Source: CAYJLW01 sp964370965 (lineage in GTDB: Bacteria > Actinomycetota > Acidimicrobiia > UBA2766). Taken from it: a DNA stretch of 8,294 nucleotides. This document shows, piece after piece, positions 1-7,350 of the stretch (positions within the stretch are counted from its first letter, which is position 1; the number at the start of each line of letters is the position of its first letter). Made by a program: the position numbers and the translations under genes. The stretch is from contig CAYJLW010000121.1 of assembly GCA_964370965.1 (NCBI GenBank), forward strand, positions 1 through 8,294, in the 5' to 3' direction. The notes below the pieces were generated by a model, which saw only the letters and a program-made list of their open reading frames with translations, ran no database searches and was not told the DNA's origin.

Positions 1-187
1 CCTTTGGAACCCCCCACCCCCACCGCCTGCCGAGTCACAGCGACACCGGGCGGGCAAAGCCCGCCCTCACGCGGCCAGTCACCCCTAGTCGTGCGTAACG
101 ACAGCGCGAGCGCGCTCCCAGCGTGGCCACGTGGCCTCTCGTGTGCTCGTGTGCGGGCGCACAGGGGCCTCCGCGTCGCTGGTGCCG
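1..187. other. Non-coding left flank rich in inverted repeats
   Basis: I see no supportable gene here; open frames lack start signals and recognisable protein. Besides the 48-66 hairpin, three further inverted repeats are visible: AGCGCG-AG-CGCGCT at 103-116, a 12-bp palindrome GGCCACGTGGCC at 125-136, and TGTGC-GGGC-GCACA at 150-163. All lie within 140 bases after the phosphatase stop codon and are best read as the 3' untranslated and termination zone of that gene. Confidence 0.5.
48..66 (-). terminator. Probable terminator hairpin downstream of the phoD-type gene
   Basis: A perfect 8-bp inverted repeat, GGGCGGGC / GCCCGCCC, is separated by a 3-base AAA loop. It lies about 120 bases past the phosphatase stop codon. 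The stem is entirely G-C and should be very stable. Neither side has a clear T tract, so on either strand it is at best a non-canonical intrinsic terminator. It could equally serve an unseen gene to the left of the window. Confidence 0.45.
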
Positions 188-1822
188 TCAGGCGACGGTC
201 TCGATCTTCCAGCCGTCCTTTCGGACACGGAACTTCGCCAGCGTCGTCGTGGCCGGGTTGTCCGGTGTGAGGATGTCCACCTTCTTGAACTCCACGGTCG
301 TCTCTGTGGGCGTGACCTCGACGAGGCCGTAACCGTGGTCGAAGAGGTTGATGTACGTCCAGCTCCCGTCGGCCATGAGCTGCACGATGGAGCTCCACAA
401 CGGGTTCGTGGTCTTGAGCTTGTCCTCCAGGGAGGGCGACGTCACCGACCCCATGACGAACTCGTGGGCGACCACAGGGGCGTAGTCGTCGTCGACGTCG
501 GTCTTCACCGGTACGACCCACCAGGAGTGGATGTCGCCCGTGAGGACGATGTTGTTGCGGACGAGGTGGTCGGGGTCGGCGAGGACCTCGAGGATCTCCT
601 TGCGCTCCACCTGGTAGCCGTCCCACTGCGTGCCGTTGAGGTAGAGGCCGGCGTTCGGGGGCAGCCAGGGCCACATCCAGCGGAAGATGTCGTGCTCGAG
701 GTCGATGATGCGCAACGGCGCCAGCATCTGCGGGTTCCCCCAGACCCTCCAGGTGGCGGTGGACGCCACGAGCTGCTGCTTCAGCCACGCCTTCTGCGCG
801 TCGCCCAGGATGGAGCGGCCCGGGTCGCTCATCGCGCGACCCGGGTACCAGACGTTCCAGGAGAACTCGGGGATCTCCGGGTCCCGGTACTGGGCGAGGT
901 CGATCATGAGAAGGTCGACGAGCTTGCCCCAGGTGAGCTTGCGGTACAGGCGGTTCGGCTCCGCCGCCGGCGCGAAATAGGGCATGTACTCGAACCACGC
1001 CGCGTAGCCAGCGTCGCGGATCGCCGGGTCCACGAACTTGTCGTAGTCGTCGAAGATCTCGTGGTCGTCCCACATGGCGATCATGGGGAAGTTCTGGTGG
1101 AACCACTGCAGGTCGCGGTCGGAGCGGTACAGCTTGTACTTCGCCCGGAACTCGTCCTTGGTCTTCGGATGGTCCACGGGGTCGGGGCGCTTGCGGTGAT
1201 ATCCGTACTCGCTGCTCGCTGACCCGTACTCGTAGATGTAGTCCCCGAGGTGGAGGAGGAAGTCGATGTCCTCGCCCGCCATGGCGCGGTAGGCGTTGTA
1301 GTAGCCCTCGGAGTACATCTGGCAGCTCGCCACGGCGAAACGGAGCCGCTGGGGCCGGGCCCCCACCGCCGGCGCCGTGCGGGTGCGCCCCACCGGGCTG
1401 TACTCGCCCCTCGTGCGGAACCGGTAGTAGTACCAGGTGTCGGGGTCGAGGTTGCCCACCTTCACCTTCACGGTGTGGTCCCGGGACGCGTCGGTGCGCA
1501 CCGAGCCCGACCTCAGGACCGTGGCGAAGTCGAGGGACTTCGAGAGCTCCCAGCGCACCTGCGTGGACGTCGTCGCCGGTGCCGGCACGGTGCGCGTCCA
1601 GATGGTCACGGCACGCGGCAGGGGGTCTCCCGAGGCCACTCCGCAGTCGTAGATCCAGCTCGGCGTCGCCGGTTCCGGGGGTCGAGGAGCACCCGCGGCG
1701 AGGGCTCGGGGGCCGGCGACCGACACGGCTGCCAGGCCGGCGCCCGCAGCTCCCGCTCCGCGCACGAACTGGCGGCGCGACAGAGCACGGGGATTCGCCT
1801 GTGGGACGTCGTTCTCGGACAT
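188..1822 (-). CDS. phoD: PhoD-type alkaline phosphatase/phosphodiesterase with Tat signal
   Basis: This 544-residue protein belongs to the PhoD family, secreted metallophosphoesterases that release phosphate from mono- and diesters and typically bind Ca2+ and Fe3+. The start at 1822 is chosen because it puts a twin-arginine signal at the N-terminus: SRRQFVR at residues 15-21, a hydrophobic Ala/Gly stretch, and a probable cleavage site after ALA (40-42). The open frame continues upstream into metH, but that extension has no protein character. A purine-rich AGGGAG lies about ten bases before the ATG. Residues about 59-150 match the PhoD N-terminal fibronectin-like domain (CGVASGDP at 60). The catalytic domain follows: ASCQ at 165-168 (Cys167, expected iron ligand), GDYIYE at 193-198, WDDHE at 251-255 and TGDIHSW at 428-434. 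All the expected metal-ligand motifs are present. The protein probably folds in the cytoplasm and is exported through Tat. Other PhoD-superfamily substrates cannot be excluded. Confidence 0.93.
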   Translation of the reverse strand: MSENDVPQANPRALSRRQFVRGAGAAGAGLAAVSVAGPRALAAGAPRPPEPATPSWIYDCGVASGDPLPRAVTIWTRTVPAPATTSTQVRWELSKSLDFATVLRSGSVRTDASRDHTVKVKVGNLDPDTWYYYRFRTRGEYSPVGRTRTAPAVGARPQRLRFAVASCQMYSEGYYNAYRAMAGEDIDFLLHLGDYIYEYGSASSEYGYHRKRPDPVDHPKTKDEFRAKYKLYRSDRDLQWFHQNFPMIAMWDDHEIFDDYDKFVDPAIRDAGYAAWFEYMPYFAPAAEPNRLYRKLTWGKLVDLLMIDLAQYRDPEIPEFSWNVWYPGRAMSDPGRSILGDAQKAWLKQQLVASTATWRVWGNPQMLAPLRIIDLEHDIFRWMWPWLPPNAGLYLNGTQWDGYQVERKEILEVLADPDHLVRNNIVLTGDIHSWWVVPVKTDVDDDYAPVVAHEFVMGSVTSPSLEDKLKTTNPLWSSIVQLMADGSWTYINLFDHGYGLVEVTPTETTVEFKKVDILTPDNPATTTLAKFRVRKDGWKIETVA

Positions 1823-1850
1823 GGGCGGTCTCCCTCTCGCACGCGCGCCC

Positions 1851-1868
1851 GCGCTGAGGCCCCAGCGC
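1851..1868 (-). other. Small hairpin in the phoD 5' leader region
   Basis: A perfect 6-bp inverted repeat GCGCTG / CAGCGC with a 6-base loop lies about 30-46 bases before the phosphatase start codon, between the 9-bp repeats and the ribosome binding site. It could form in the mRNA leader if transcription starts upstream. In DNA this GC-rich, short inverted repeats arise often by chance, so significance is uncertain. Confidence 0.25.
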
Positions 1869-1879
1869 AAGGAGACGCG

Positions 1880-1906
1880 GTCCACTACGTCAACTACGTC
1901 AACTAC
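1880..1906 (-). repeat. Three tandem 9-bp repeats upstream of the phoD-type gene
   Basis: On the plus strand three adjacent 9-mers read GTCCACTAC, GTCAACTAC, GTCAACTAC; only one base differs in the first. They sit 58-84 bases upstream of the phosphatase ATG, where an activator would be expected to bind. Each GTCAAC copy reads TTGAC on the coding strand, so the array could also supply a -35-like element, but no good -10 is visible at 16-18 bases. The 9-base period does not match the 11-base period of classical Pho boxes. A regulatory role is inferred from position only. Confidence 0.45.
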
Positions 1907-1938
1907 CCACTGCCCACTCAGGTCTTCGCCACGACGTC

Positions 1939-1958
1939 CCGATTCCCTGCCGAATCGG
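1939..1958 (-). terminator. Weak terminator candidate after metH
   Basis: CCGATTC / GAATCGG form a perfect 7-bp stem around a 6-base loop, starting about 22 bases after the metH stop codon. The sequence is less GC-rich than its surroundings, which makes the symmetry slightly more notable. No T tract follows on the minus strand, so this is only a candidate terminator or a protein-binding dyad between metH and the phosphatase gene. Confidence 0.3.
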
Positions 1959-1979
1959 ACAGAGCCGCCACCCGCCGGC

Positions 1980-4900
1980 CTACGTCCGCAAGAGCCTCCC
2001 GGTGCGGGGGTCGCGCACCACGAAGTACTTCGCCTCGGGGTGGTGACAGACGATCGCCGCCGTCGTCTGCTCCGGCTCCCACTGGGACTCCTGGGTGAGG
2101 CGGACTCCGATGCGTTCGGGCTCCAGCACCACCGCGACCTTCGCCTGCTCCGCCAGGTCCGGGCAGGCCGGGTAGCCCCAGGAGAAGCGGCCGCCGCGGT
2201 AGCCCTGACGGAACACAGTGGCCCTGTCCCCGGCATCCTCGGCGCCGAAACCCCACTCCGCCCGCATGCGGGCGTGCCAGTACTCCATGAGCGCCTCGGC
2301 CATCTCCACAGAGAGGCCGTGCAGGTGCAGGTACTCCCTGTACTTGTCGGCGGCGAAGAGGCGGGCGGTCTCCTCGGACGCGCTCCGGCCCATCGTGACG
2401 AGGACGAAGCCCGCGTAGTCGGCCTCCCCGGAGTCCCGCGGCCGGAAGAAGTCCGAGATGCAGAGGCGTCGCTCGTCGGGCTGTCTGGGGAACTCCAGGC
2501 GCACCCACTCGGCGTCACTCCCGGGGCGGAACACGACGAGGTCGTTGCCGTCCGCGGCCACCCGGAGATAGCCGTAGGCGACGGCGGGCGCCAGGATCTG
2601 CTCCGTCTCGACCCTGTCGAGCAGGGCCCGCAACGCCGGACGGGCCTCGGTCTCGACGAGCTCCGAGTAGTCCTCCGCCGAGAGGGCCCCAGGGACGTAG
2701 CGCCACTGGTTGCGGAACAGGGCGGTCTCGTTCAGCCAGGCGGCGACGTCCTTGAGGGCGATGCCCTTGACGACCCTGGTCCCGACGAAAGGCGGCGTGA
2801 ACAGGGGGTTGTCGGCGGCGACGTCCGCCCGCGCCGTCGAGACCTCCGGGGGGACGTCGTCCGCGTCCGCGCGGGCGGCCCTCGCAGCGCGGGGGGCGGC
2901 GGGCACCCGGCCCCAGTCCTCGTCGTGGTCGCCGGTGGCGAGACGCTCCATGACGGCGAGGCCCTCGAAGGCGTCCTTGCCGTAGAACACCCGGCCCCGG
3001 AACACGTCCCGGAGGTCCCTCTCGACGTATCCCCGGGTGAGAGCGGCGCCCCCGAGGATCACGGGGAACTCCTCGTGCGCACCCAGATCGTTGAGCTCCT
3101 CGAGGTTCTCACGCATCACGAGGGTCGACTTCACGAGGAGACCGGACATGCCGATGGCGTCCGCGCCCACCTCACGGGCCTTCGCCAGGATCGGCCCCAG
3201 GGGCTGCTTGATGCCGATGTTGTGCACCTCGTAGCCGTTGTTCGTGAGGATGACGTCCACCAAGTTCTTACCGATGTCGTGCACGTCCCCCTTCACCGTG
3301 GCGAGCACCACGGTGCCCTTGGACGTGCCCGCCCGGCGCTCCATGTGCGCCTCGAGGTGGGCGACAGCGGCCTTCATCGTCTCGGCGGACTCGAGCACGA
3401 AGGGAAGCTGCATCTCCCCGGCGCCGAAGAGCTCCCCGACCGTGGCCATGCCGGCGAGGAGCGTCTCGTTGACGATCTCCAGTGGCGCCCGGCCCTCGGC
3501 GAGGGCGGCGTCGAGGTCGGCCACGAGGCCGTCCCGGAGACCGTCGACGATGCGGCGCCGGAGCCGCTCCTCGGTGCCCAGGGCGGCGAGCTCGTCCTCG
3601 CTCGTCACCGTGGCCGTGACGTCCTCGAAGGCGGCGAGGAGCGCCTTCAAGGGGTCGTAGCCCTCGCGGCGGCGGTCGTACACGAGATCGAGGCAGATGC
3701 GGCGGTGCTCCTCGTCGACCTTGTGCAGCGGGAGGATCTTCTTCGCGTTCACGATGGCGGCGTCGAGGCCGGCGGCGACCGCCTCGTGCAGGAACACCGA
3801 GTTCAGGACGACCCGCGCCGCGGGCTTCAGGCCGAAGCTGCAGTTGGACACGCCCAGGATCGTGAAGCAGCCCGGGATCTCCTCCTTCACCCGGCGGATC
3901 GCCTCGAGGGTGGCGACGCCGTCGCCGCGGAGCTCCTCCTGGCCGGTCGTGAGCGGGAACGTGAGGCAGTCGAAGACGAGGTCCTCGTTGCGGATGCCGT
4001 GCTCGTGGGCGAGGTCGGCGATGCGGCGGGCCACGCGCAGCTTCCACTCCACGTCGCGGGCCTGGCCCTCCTCGTCGATGCAGAGCGCCACGACCGCCGC
4101 CCCGAACTTCCGCGCCAGGGGGAACAGCTTCGCCGGGCGCCCCCCGGGGCCATCCTCGAGGTTGACCGAGTTGACGACGGCGCGCCCACCCACATGCGCG
4201 AGGCCGGCGGCGATCACGTCCCACTCGGTGGAGTCGAGCATGAGCGGCAGGGTGGACGCCGTGGCGAGTCGGGAGGCGAGCTCGCCCATGTCGGCCCGGC
4301 CGTCGCGGCCCGTGAAGTCGATGCAGACGTCGATCACATGGGCGCCCTCGCGGACCTGCTCCCGCCCGACGGCGACCATGCCCTCCCAGTCGTCCGCCTC
4401 GATGAGGTCCCGGAACTTCTTCGAACCCTGCGCGTTCGCGCGTTCGCCCACGACCAGGAAGGACGTGTCCTGGCGGATCGCCTCGGCGTTGTAGAGGGAC
4501 GCCACAGAGGGCTCCCAGGGCCGCACCTCCCGCCGGGGTGCGGGGAGGGAGCCCACGGCCTCGGCGACGGCGCGCAGGTGCGCCGGAGTCGTGCCGCAGC
4601 ACCCACCCACGATCCCCACGCCCATCTCGGTCACGAACGTCGTGTGCCAGCGCGCGAGCTCGGCGGGTGTGAGGTCGTAGACGGCCTCGCGGCCCTCGAG
4701 GCGGGGCAAGCCGGCATTCGGGAGCACACTCACGTGCTTCGGCGAGTACTCACAGAGGTGGCGGACGTGCTCGACCATCTCCGCAGGCCCCGTGGCACAG
4801 TTGATGCCGAGCGCATCCACGTCGTAGGGCTCCAGGGCCACGAGGGCCGCAGCGACGTCACTGCCGAGGAGCATGCGACCCGTCTGCTCGATCGTCACCT

Positions 4901-5462
4901 GCACGACGACCGGGATGCGCACTCCGGCCGCCGCCATGGCGCTCATGACCCCGGCGATCGCCGCCTTCGTCTGCAGCAGGTCCTGGCAGGTCTCGACCTG
5001 GAAGAGGTCGACACCGCCGGCGAGGAGGCCCGCGGCCTGCTCCGTGTAGCTCGCCTCCAGGGCGGCGAAGGTCGTGTGGCCCAGGCTGGGCAGCTTCGTT
5101 CCCGGGCCCATCGAGCCCGAGACGTAGCGGGGCCGCCCCGGCGCGGAGAAGTCCGAGGCGACCTCGCGAGCGATGCGGGCGGCGGCCTCGTTCATCTCGA
5201 AAGTGCGCTCGGCGATGCCGTACTCTCCGAGGACGACGTGGTTGGAGCCGAAGCTGTCGGTCTCCACGACGTCGCAACCCGCCTCGAAGAACGAGGCGTG
5301 GATCTCCTTGATGACGTCGGGCCTGGTCACGGCGAGGATGTCGGTGCAGCCTTCGAGGCCGAGGTAGTCGTCCTCCACGGAGAGGTCGTAGGTCTGGATC
5401 GAGGTGCCCATGCCGCCGTCGAAGACGACGACACGTTCGCGAACGAGATCGAGGAAGCCCAT
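1980..5462 (-). CDS. metH: Cobalamin-dependent methionine synthase (5-methyltetrahydrofolate--homocysteine methyltransferase)
   Basis: A complete 1160-residue MetH, close to the usual family length (about 1190-1230). It transfers a methyl group from 5-methyltetrahydrofolate through cobalamin to homocysteine in the cytoplasm. Modules appear in canonical order. The homocysteine domain (about 1-300) begins with FDGGMGTS (14-21) and has zinc ligands Cys222 and the pair Cys288-Cys289 in GGCCG. The pterin domain (about 320-600) contains GERANAQGSKKF (339-350). The cap with LLAGMATVGELF lies near 668-679. The B12 domain has the His-on motif D726-x-H728-x-x-G731 and SGLL near 773. The AdoMet reactivation domain (about 890-1160) has LNETALFRNQW and GYPACP (1096-1101). 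The ATG at 5462 is firm: an in-frame TAA lies only 15 bases upstream with no start codon between, and the protein begins as MetH normally does. No Shine-Dalgarno is obvious, so translation may be leaderless. The protein ends soon after the activation core, with no C-terminal extension like that of the E. coli enzyme. The next gene upstream is divergent. Confidence 0.98.
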   Translation of the reverse strand: MGFLDLVRERVVVFDGGMGTSIQTYDLSVEDDYLGLEGCTDILAVTRPDVIKEIHASFFEAGCDVVETDSFGSNHVVLGEYGIAERTFEMNEAAARIAREVASDFSAPGRPRYVSGSMGPGTKLPSLGHTTFAALEASYTEQAAGLLAGGVDLFQVETCQDLLQTKAAIAGVMSAMAAAGVRIPVVVQVTIEQTGRMLLGSDVAAALVALEPYDVDALGINCATGPAEMVEHVRHLCEYSPKHVSVLPNAGLPRLEGREAVYDLTPAELARWHTTFVTEMGVGIVGGCCGTTPAHLRAVAEAVGSLPAPRREVRPWEPSVASLYNAEAIRQDTSFLVVGERANAQGSKKFRDLIEADDWEGMVAVGREQVREGAHVIDVCIDFTGRDGRADMGELASRLATASTLPLMLDSTEWDVIAAGLAHVGGRAVVNSVNLEDGPGGRPAKLFPLARKFGAAVVALCIDEEGQARDVEWKLRVARRIADLAHEHGIRNEDLVFDCLTFPLTTGQEELRGDGVATLEAIRRVKEEIPGCFTILGVSNCSFGLKPAARVVLNSVFLHEAVAAGLDAAIVNAKKILPLHKVDEEHRRICLDLVYDRRREGYDPLKALLAAFEDVTATVTSEDELAALGTEERLRRRIVDGLRDGLVADLDAALAEGRAPLEIVNETLLAGMATVGELFGAGEMQLPFVLESAETMKAAVAHLEAHMERRAGTSKGTVVLATVKGDVHDIGKNLVDVILTNNGYEVHNIGIKQPLGPILAKAREVGADAIGMSGLLVKSTLVMRENLEELNDLGAHEEFPVILGGAALTRGYVERDLRDVFRGRVFYGKDAFEGLAVMERLATGDHDEDWGRVPAAPRAARAARADADDVPPEVSTARADVAADNPLFTPPFVGTRVVKGIALKDVAAWLNETALFRNQWRYVPGALSAEDYSELVETEARPALRALLDRVETEQILAPAVAYGYLRVAADGNDLVVFRPGSDAEWVRLEFPRQPDERRLCISDFFRPRDSGEADYAGFVLVTMGRSASEETARLFAADKYREYLHLHGLSVEMAEALMEYWHARMRAEWGFGAEDAGDRATVFRQGYRGGRFSWGYPACPDLAEQAKVAVVLEPERIGVRLTQESQWEPEQTTAAIVCHHPEAKYFVVRDPRTGRLLRT

Positions 5463-5574
5463 GGGGTCCCGAGGTTACCGGCCCCGCCGGCGGCACCCGC
5501 AGGAGATCGTCCCGGGACCCACCTCGGGCCCCGGGAGAGCACCGGCCAAGGAGGGGGGGCGGCTCCCGTCGAAG
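5463..5574. promoter_or_regulatory. Divergent intergenic region between metH and the lipoprotein gene
   Basis: These 112 bases separate two divergent starts and must carry at least part of the promoters of both genes. They are extremely GC-rich and I cannot point to convincing -10 or -35 hexamers on either strand. A 10-bp palindrome GTCCCGGGAC lies at 5509-5518. The space is too short for a complete cobalamin riboswitch, and I see no riboswitch-like conserved elements. Confidence 0.4.
5548..5559 (+). promoter_or_regulatory. Shine-Dalgarno-like purine run before the lipoprotein gene
   Basis: AAGGAGG at 5548-5554 runs into seven consecutive G. It is the strongest ribosome-binding match in the window. 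The nearest start codon is ATG 5575, leaving about 15-20 bases, which is longer than usual. No ATG, GTG or TTG lies between, so this run supports the 5575 start, or the nearby GTG 5581 or ATG 5584, over the upstream in-frame ATGs. Confidence 0.45.
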
Positions 5575-6465
5575 ATGGTCGTGATGCGATCCCCCCCGCG
5601 TCTCGTCGCCCTCGTCATCGCTCTCGCCGTCCTCGTCGCCTGCGGGGGGCGCGTTCCCTCGCCGTCGCGCATCCGCACCGGCGCTGACGCCGCCTCTGCG
5701 TCGCCGAGCGCGGTCGCCGTACCCGGAGGCGCGGGTGATCCCACCGAGGGCCTCGCCAAAGGAGTCTCGGGGGGATCGCGGCCGGAATCCGGCTCCTCGG
5801 GCAGCGGTCTCGAGGACCCCTCGGCGGGCCTGCCCACGCGACGTGCCGGGGGATCCGAACCCTCCTCGTCGGCGGCCCCGCCCCTGTCCCAGGGCGCCAC
5901 GAGCACAGACGTCCTCTACGCCATGGCACAGGCACAGGCGAGCACGTACACGGCGCGCTACGCGGCGAAGCCCTCACTCGGCATCTCCCTGCGGGTGTCC
6001 AGCCTCAACGGCGACCAGGCGGTCCAGGCCGAGGACTTCGCGGGCCAAGAGGCCCGCAACCTGTACCGCAACGCCACGCTCACCACCCTCTGCGACCGGC
6101 CCCGCAACGCCGGATGGACGTGCCGGCGCCCGACCAGCCAGCGCCCGGGCAACTACCCCGTCTACCTGTCCGATCTCGCCCTGAACCCGGTTTCCCTTCT
6201 CCCCGTCGTCGCCGCGGTCGCCGCCGACCCCGCCACCCGGGTGACCCGCCGCTGGACGGCGACCGTCGCCGGGATGACGACCCGATGTGCCGCGTGGTCC
6301 ACGCCCGATGCCCGCACGGGCGGATCGGTCACCACCGAGATGTGCGTCAACGACAGCGGGGTCCCGCTCCTGTTGTCCCTGAACCAGTACGGCAGCCTCA
6401 CAGCGCAGTCGTACTCCGGAGCCGTCGATGCCGGGGCGTTCAGCGTCCCTGCACCCGTACGTTGA
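5575..6465 (+). CDS. Secreted lipoprotein of unassigned family (LolA/LppX-like tail suspected)
   Basis: This 296-residue protein starts with a lipoprotein signal: Arg5 and Arg9, a hydrophobic stretch at residues 10-22, and lipobox LVAC with Cys23 as the lipidation site. The open frame extends upstream to 5404, but those starts would bury the signal about 60 residues deep. GTG 5581 and ATG 5584 are close alternatives. After Cys23 comes a disordered Ser/Gly/Pro-rich tether to about residue 108, then a globular domain of about 185 residues. That domain has four cysteines, at 173, 183, 238 and 257, spaced as two likely disulfides. The last stretch (a Cys, then DSGVPLLLSLNQYGSLTA, then a final FSVPAP) resembles the end of LolA/LppX-like actinobacterial lipoproteins. 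I infer an envelope-anchored protein outside the membrane; ligand and function are unknown. It is divergent from metH, and surE follows 57 bases downstream. Confidence 0.85.
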   Translation: MVVMRSPPRLVALVIALAVLVACGGRVPSPSRIRTGADAASASPSAVAVPGGAGDPTEGLAKGVSGGSRPESGSSGSGLEDPSAGLPTRRAGGSEPSSSAAPPLSQGATSTDVLYAMAQAQASTYTARYAAKPSLGISLRVSSLNGDQAVQAEDFAGQEARNLYRNATLTTLCDRPRNAGWTCRRPTSQRPGNYPVYLSDLALNPVSLLPVVAAVAADPATRVTRRWTATVAGMTTRCAAWSTPDARTGGSVTTEMCVNDSGVPLLLSLNQYGSLTAQSYSGAVDAGAFSVPAPVR

Positions 6466-6508
6466 CGTGGGTTCCACCACCGTTCCCCTGCAGTTGCGCG
6501 CCCCGGCC

Positions 6509-6514
6509 TAGGTT
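6509..6514 (+). promoter_or_regulatory. Possible -10 element (TAGGTT) for surE
   Basis: TAGGTT fits the TANNNT form of actinobacterial -10 elements and ends eight bases before the surE ATG at 6523. Transcription would then begin at or next to the start codon and give a leaderless mRNA. That fits the absence of a Shine-Dalgarno sequence in the 57-base gap. No -35 hexamer is seen at the right spacing. Cotranscription from the lipoprotein gene is the alternative. Confidence 0.3.
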
Positions 6515-6522
6515 TGGCGTCG

Positions 6523-7350
6523 ATGCGAGTGTTCATCACCAACGACGACGGCATCCACTCCCCCGGTGTGGCCGTGCTCGCCCGGCATCTCGACGCCGTG
6601 GCTTCCCGCGTCGTCGTGGGCGCCCCCCACGAGGATCACAGCGGCGCTGGCACGTCCGTGCGCAGCGGCCGGTTCAGCAGCGGCGTCGAGATGAAGCCCC
6701 ACAGCCTCCCCGGCGCCGAGCACGTGGAGGCCCACGCGGTCGTGGGGCCCCCCGCCCTCACGGTGATCATGGCGCACTTCGAGGCCTTCGGACCCCGCCC
6801 CGACGTCGTGGTCTCCGGCCCGAACTTCGGACCGAACCTGGGGCGTGACATACACCACTCGGGCACCGTGGGGGCGGCCCTCACCGCCGTGAAGTACGGC
6901 ATCCACGGCGTCGCCGTGTCCCAGGCGCTGAACTCCTCCGAACCCCACTGGGATTCCTCCGCACGCATAGCTGCCGCAGTCGCCGAGGGTCTCCACAGCG
7001 CCCGCCTCGATCGCGCCGCCCTCGTGAACCTGAACGTCCCGGACCTCCCCCTGGAGGAGATCAAGGGCATCCGCACGGTCGCCCTCGCCCGCCACGCCAA
7101 CCTCCGGGTGACAGGCTTCACACGCGAGCCGCAGGCGGACGGGGGCATGCTCATCCGGCCCACGATCGAGTGGCACGAGGGCGCCGGCGACGTCGAGACC
7201 GACACGGGCGCCCTCGCAGCCGGCTACGCCACGATCACCTGGCTGAGTCCCGTCGAAGGCGAACCGGCGCCTCCCCTGGATCCGCCCTCGATCCGCACGT
7301 TGCTCCGCGCCGCCGACAGATCCGTGCCCAGCGCCGCTCCGCACGCCTAG
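6523..7350 (+). CDS. surE: 5'/3'-nucleotidase SurE
   Basis: A complete 275-residue SurE, slightly longer than the E. coli protein (253). SurE enzymes are cytoplasmic metal-dependent phosphatases that act on nucleoside 5'- and 3'-monophosphates, and some also cleave short polyphosphate. The metal-binding motif NDDG is at residues 7-10, immediately after the first strand as the family requires. Ser40 in DHSGAGTS and Asn101 in SGPNFGPNLG are the remaining expected ligands, and HHSGTVGAA (111-119) and LVNLNVPDLP are also family hallmarks. ATG 6523 is chosen because the mature family start is MRVFITNDDG; TTG 6514 in the same frame would only add three residues. No ribosome binding site is apparent. 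The gene follows the lipoprotein gene by 57 bases in the same direction and converges on the decayed Rhs region, whose last open frame overlaps its stop codon. Confidence 0.95.
   Translation: MRVFITNDDGIHSPGVAVLARHLDAVASRVVVGAPHEDHSGAGTSVRSGRFSSGVEMKPHSLPGAEHVEAHAVVGPPALTVIMAHFEAFGPRPDVVVSGPNFGPNLGRDIHHSGTVGAALTAVKYGIHGVAVSQALNSSEPHWDSSARIAAAVAEGLHSARLDRAALVNLNVPDLPLEEIKGIRTVALARHANLRVTGFTREPQADGGMLIRPTIEWHEGAGDVETDTGALAAGYATITWLSPVEGEPAPPLDPPSIRTLLRAADRSVPSAAPHA

Noticed and set aside
1888..1902. TTGACG hexamers in the 9-bp repeats as a -35 promoter element for phoD.
   Set aside because: At 17-base spacing the -10 position reads TTGCGC or CGCGTC, neither resembling TANNNT, so I do not call a promoter.
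1250..2098. Plus-strand open frame of 282 codons across the phosphatase gene start and the intergenic gap.
   Set aside because: It is antisense to the Tat-signal end of the phosphatase, and its composition is typical of GC-driven spurious frames.
1823..2518. Upstream extension of the phosphatase frame into metH, giving 776 residues.
   Set aside because: The Tat signal at ATG 1822, with a purine-rich site before it, fixes the N-terminus. The extension is the reverse-frame shadow of the metH 3' end and reads as Ser/Arg-rich noise.
5404..5574. Earlier in-frame starts for the lipoprotein gene, including ATG 5461.
   Set aside because: They would place the lipoprotein signal about 40-60 residues inside the protein and overlap the metH start; the added residues are Arg/Pro-rich with no homology character.
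1821..5687. A plus-strand open frame of about 1288 codons running opposite metH.
   Set aside because: It is antisense to a fully recognisable MetH, is rich in Arg/Val/Glu/His/Leu as expected for a high-GC shadow frame, and shows no family motifs.
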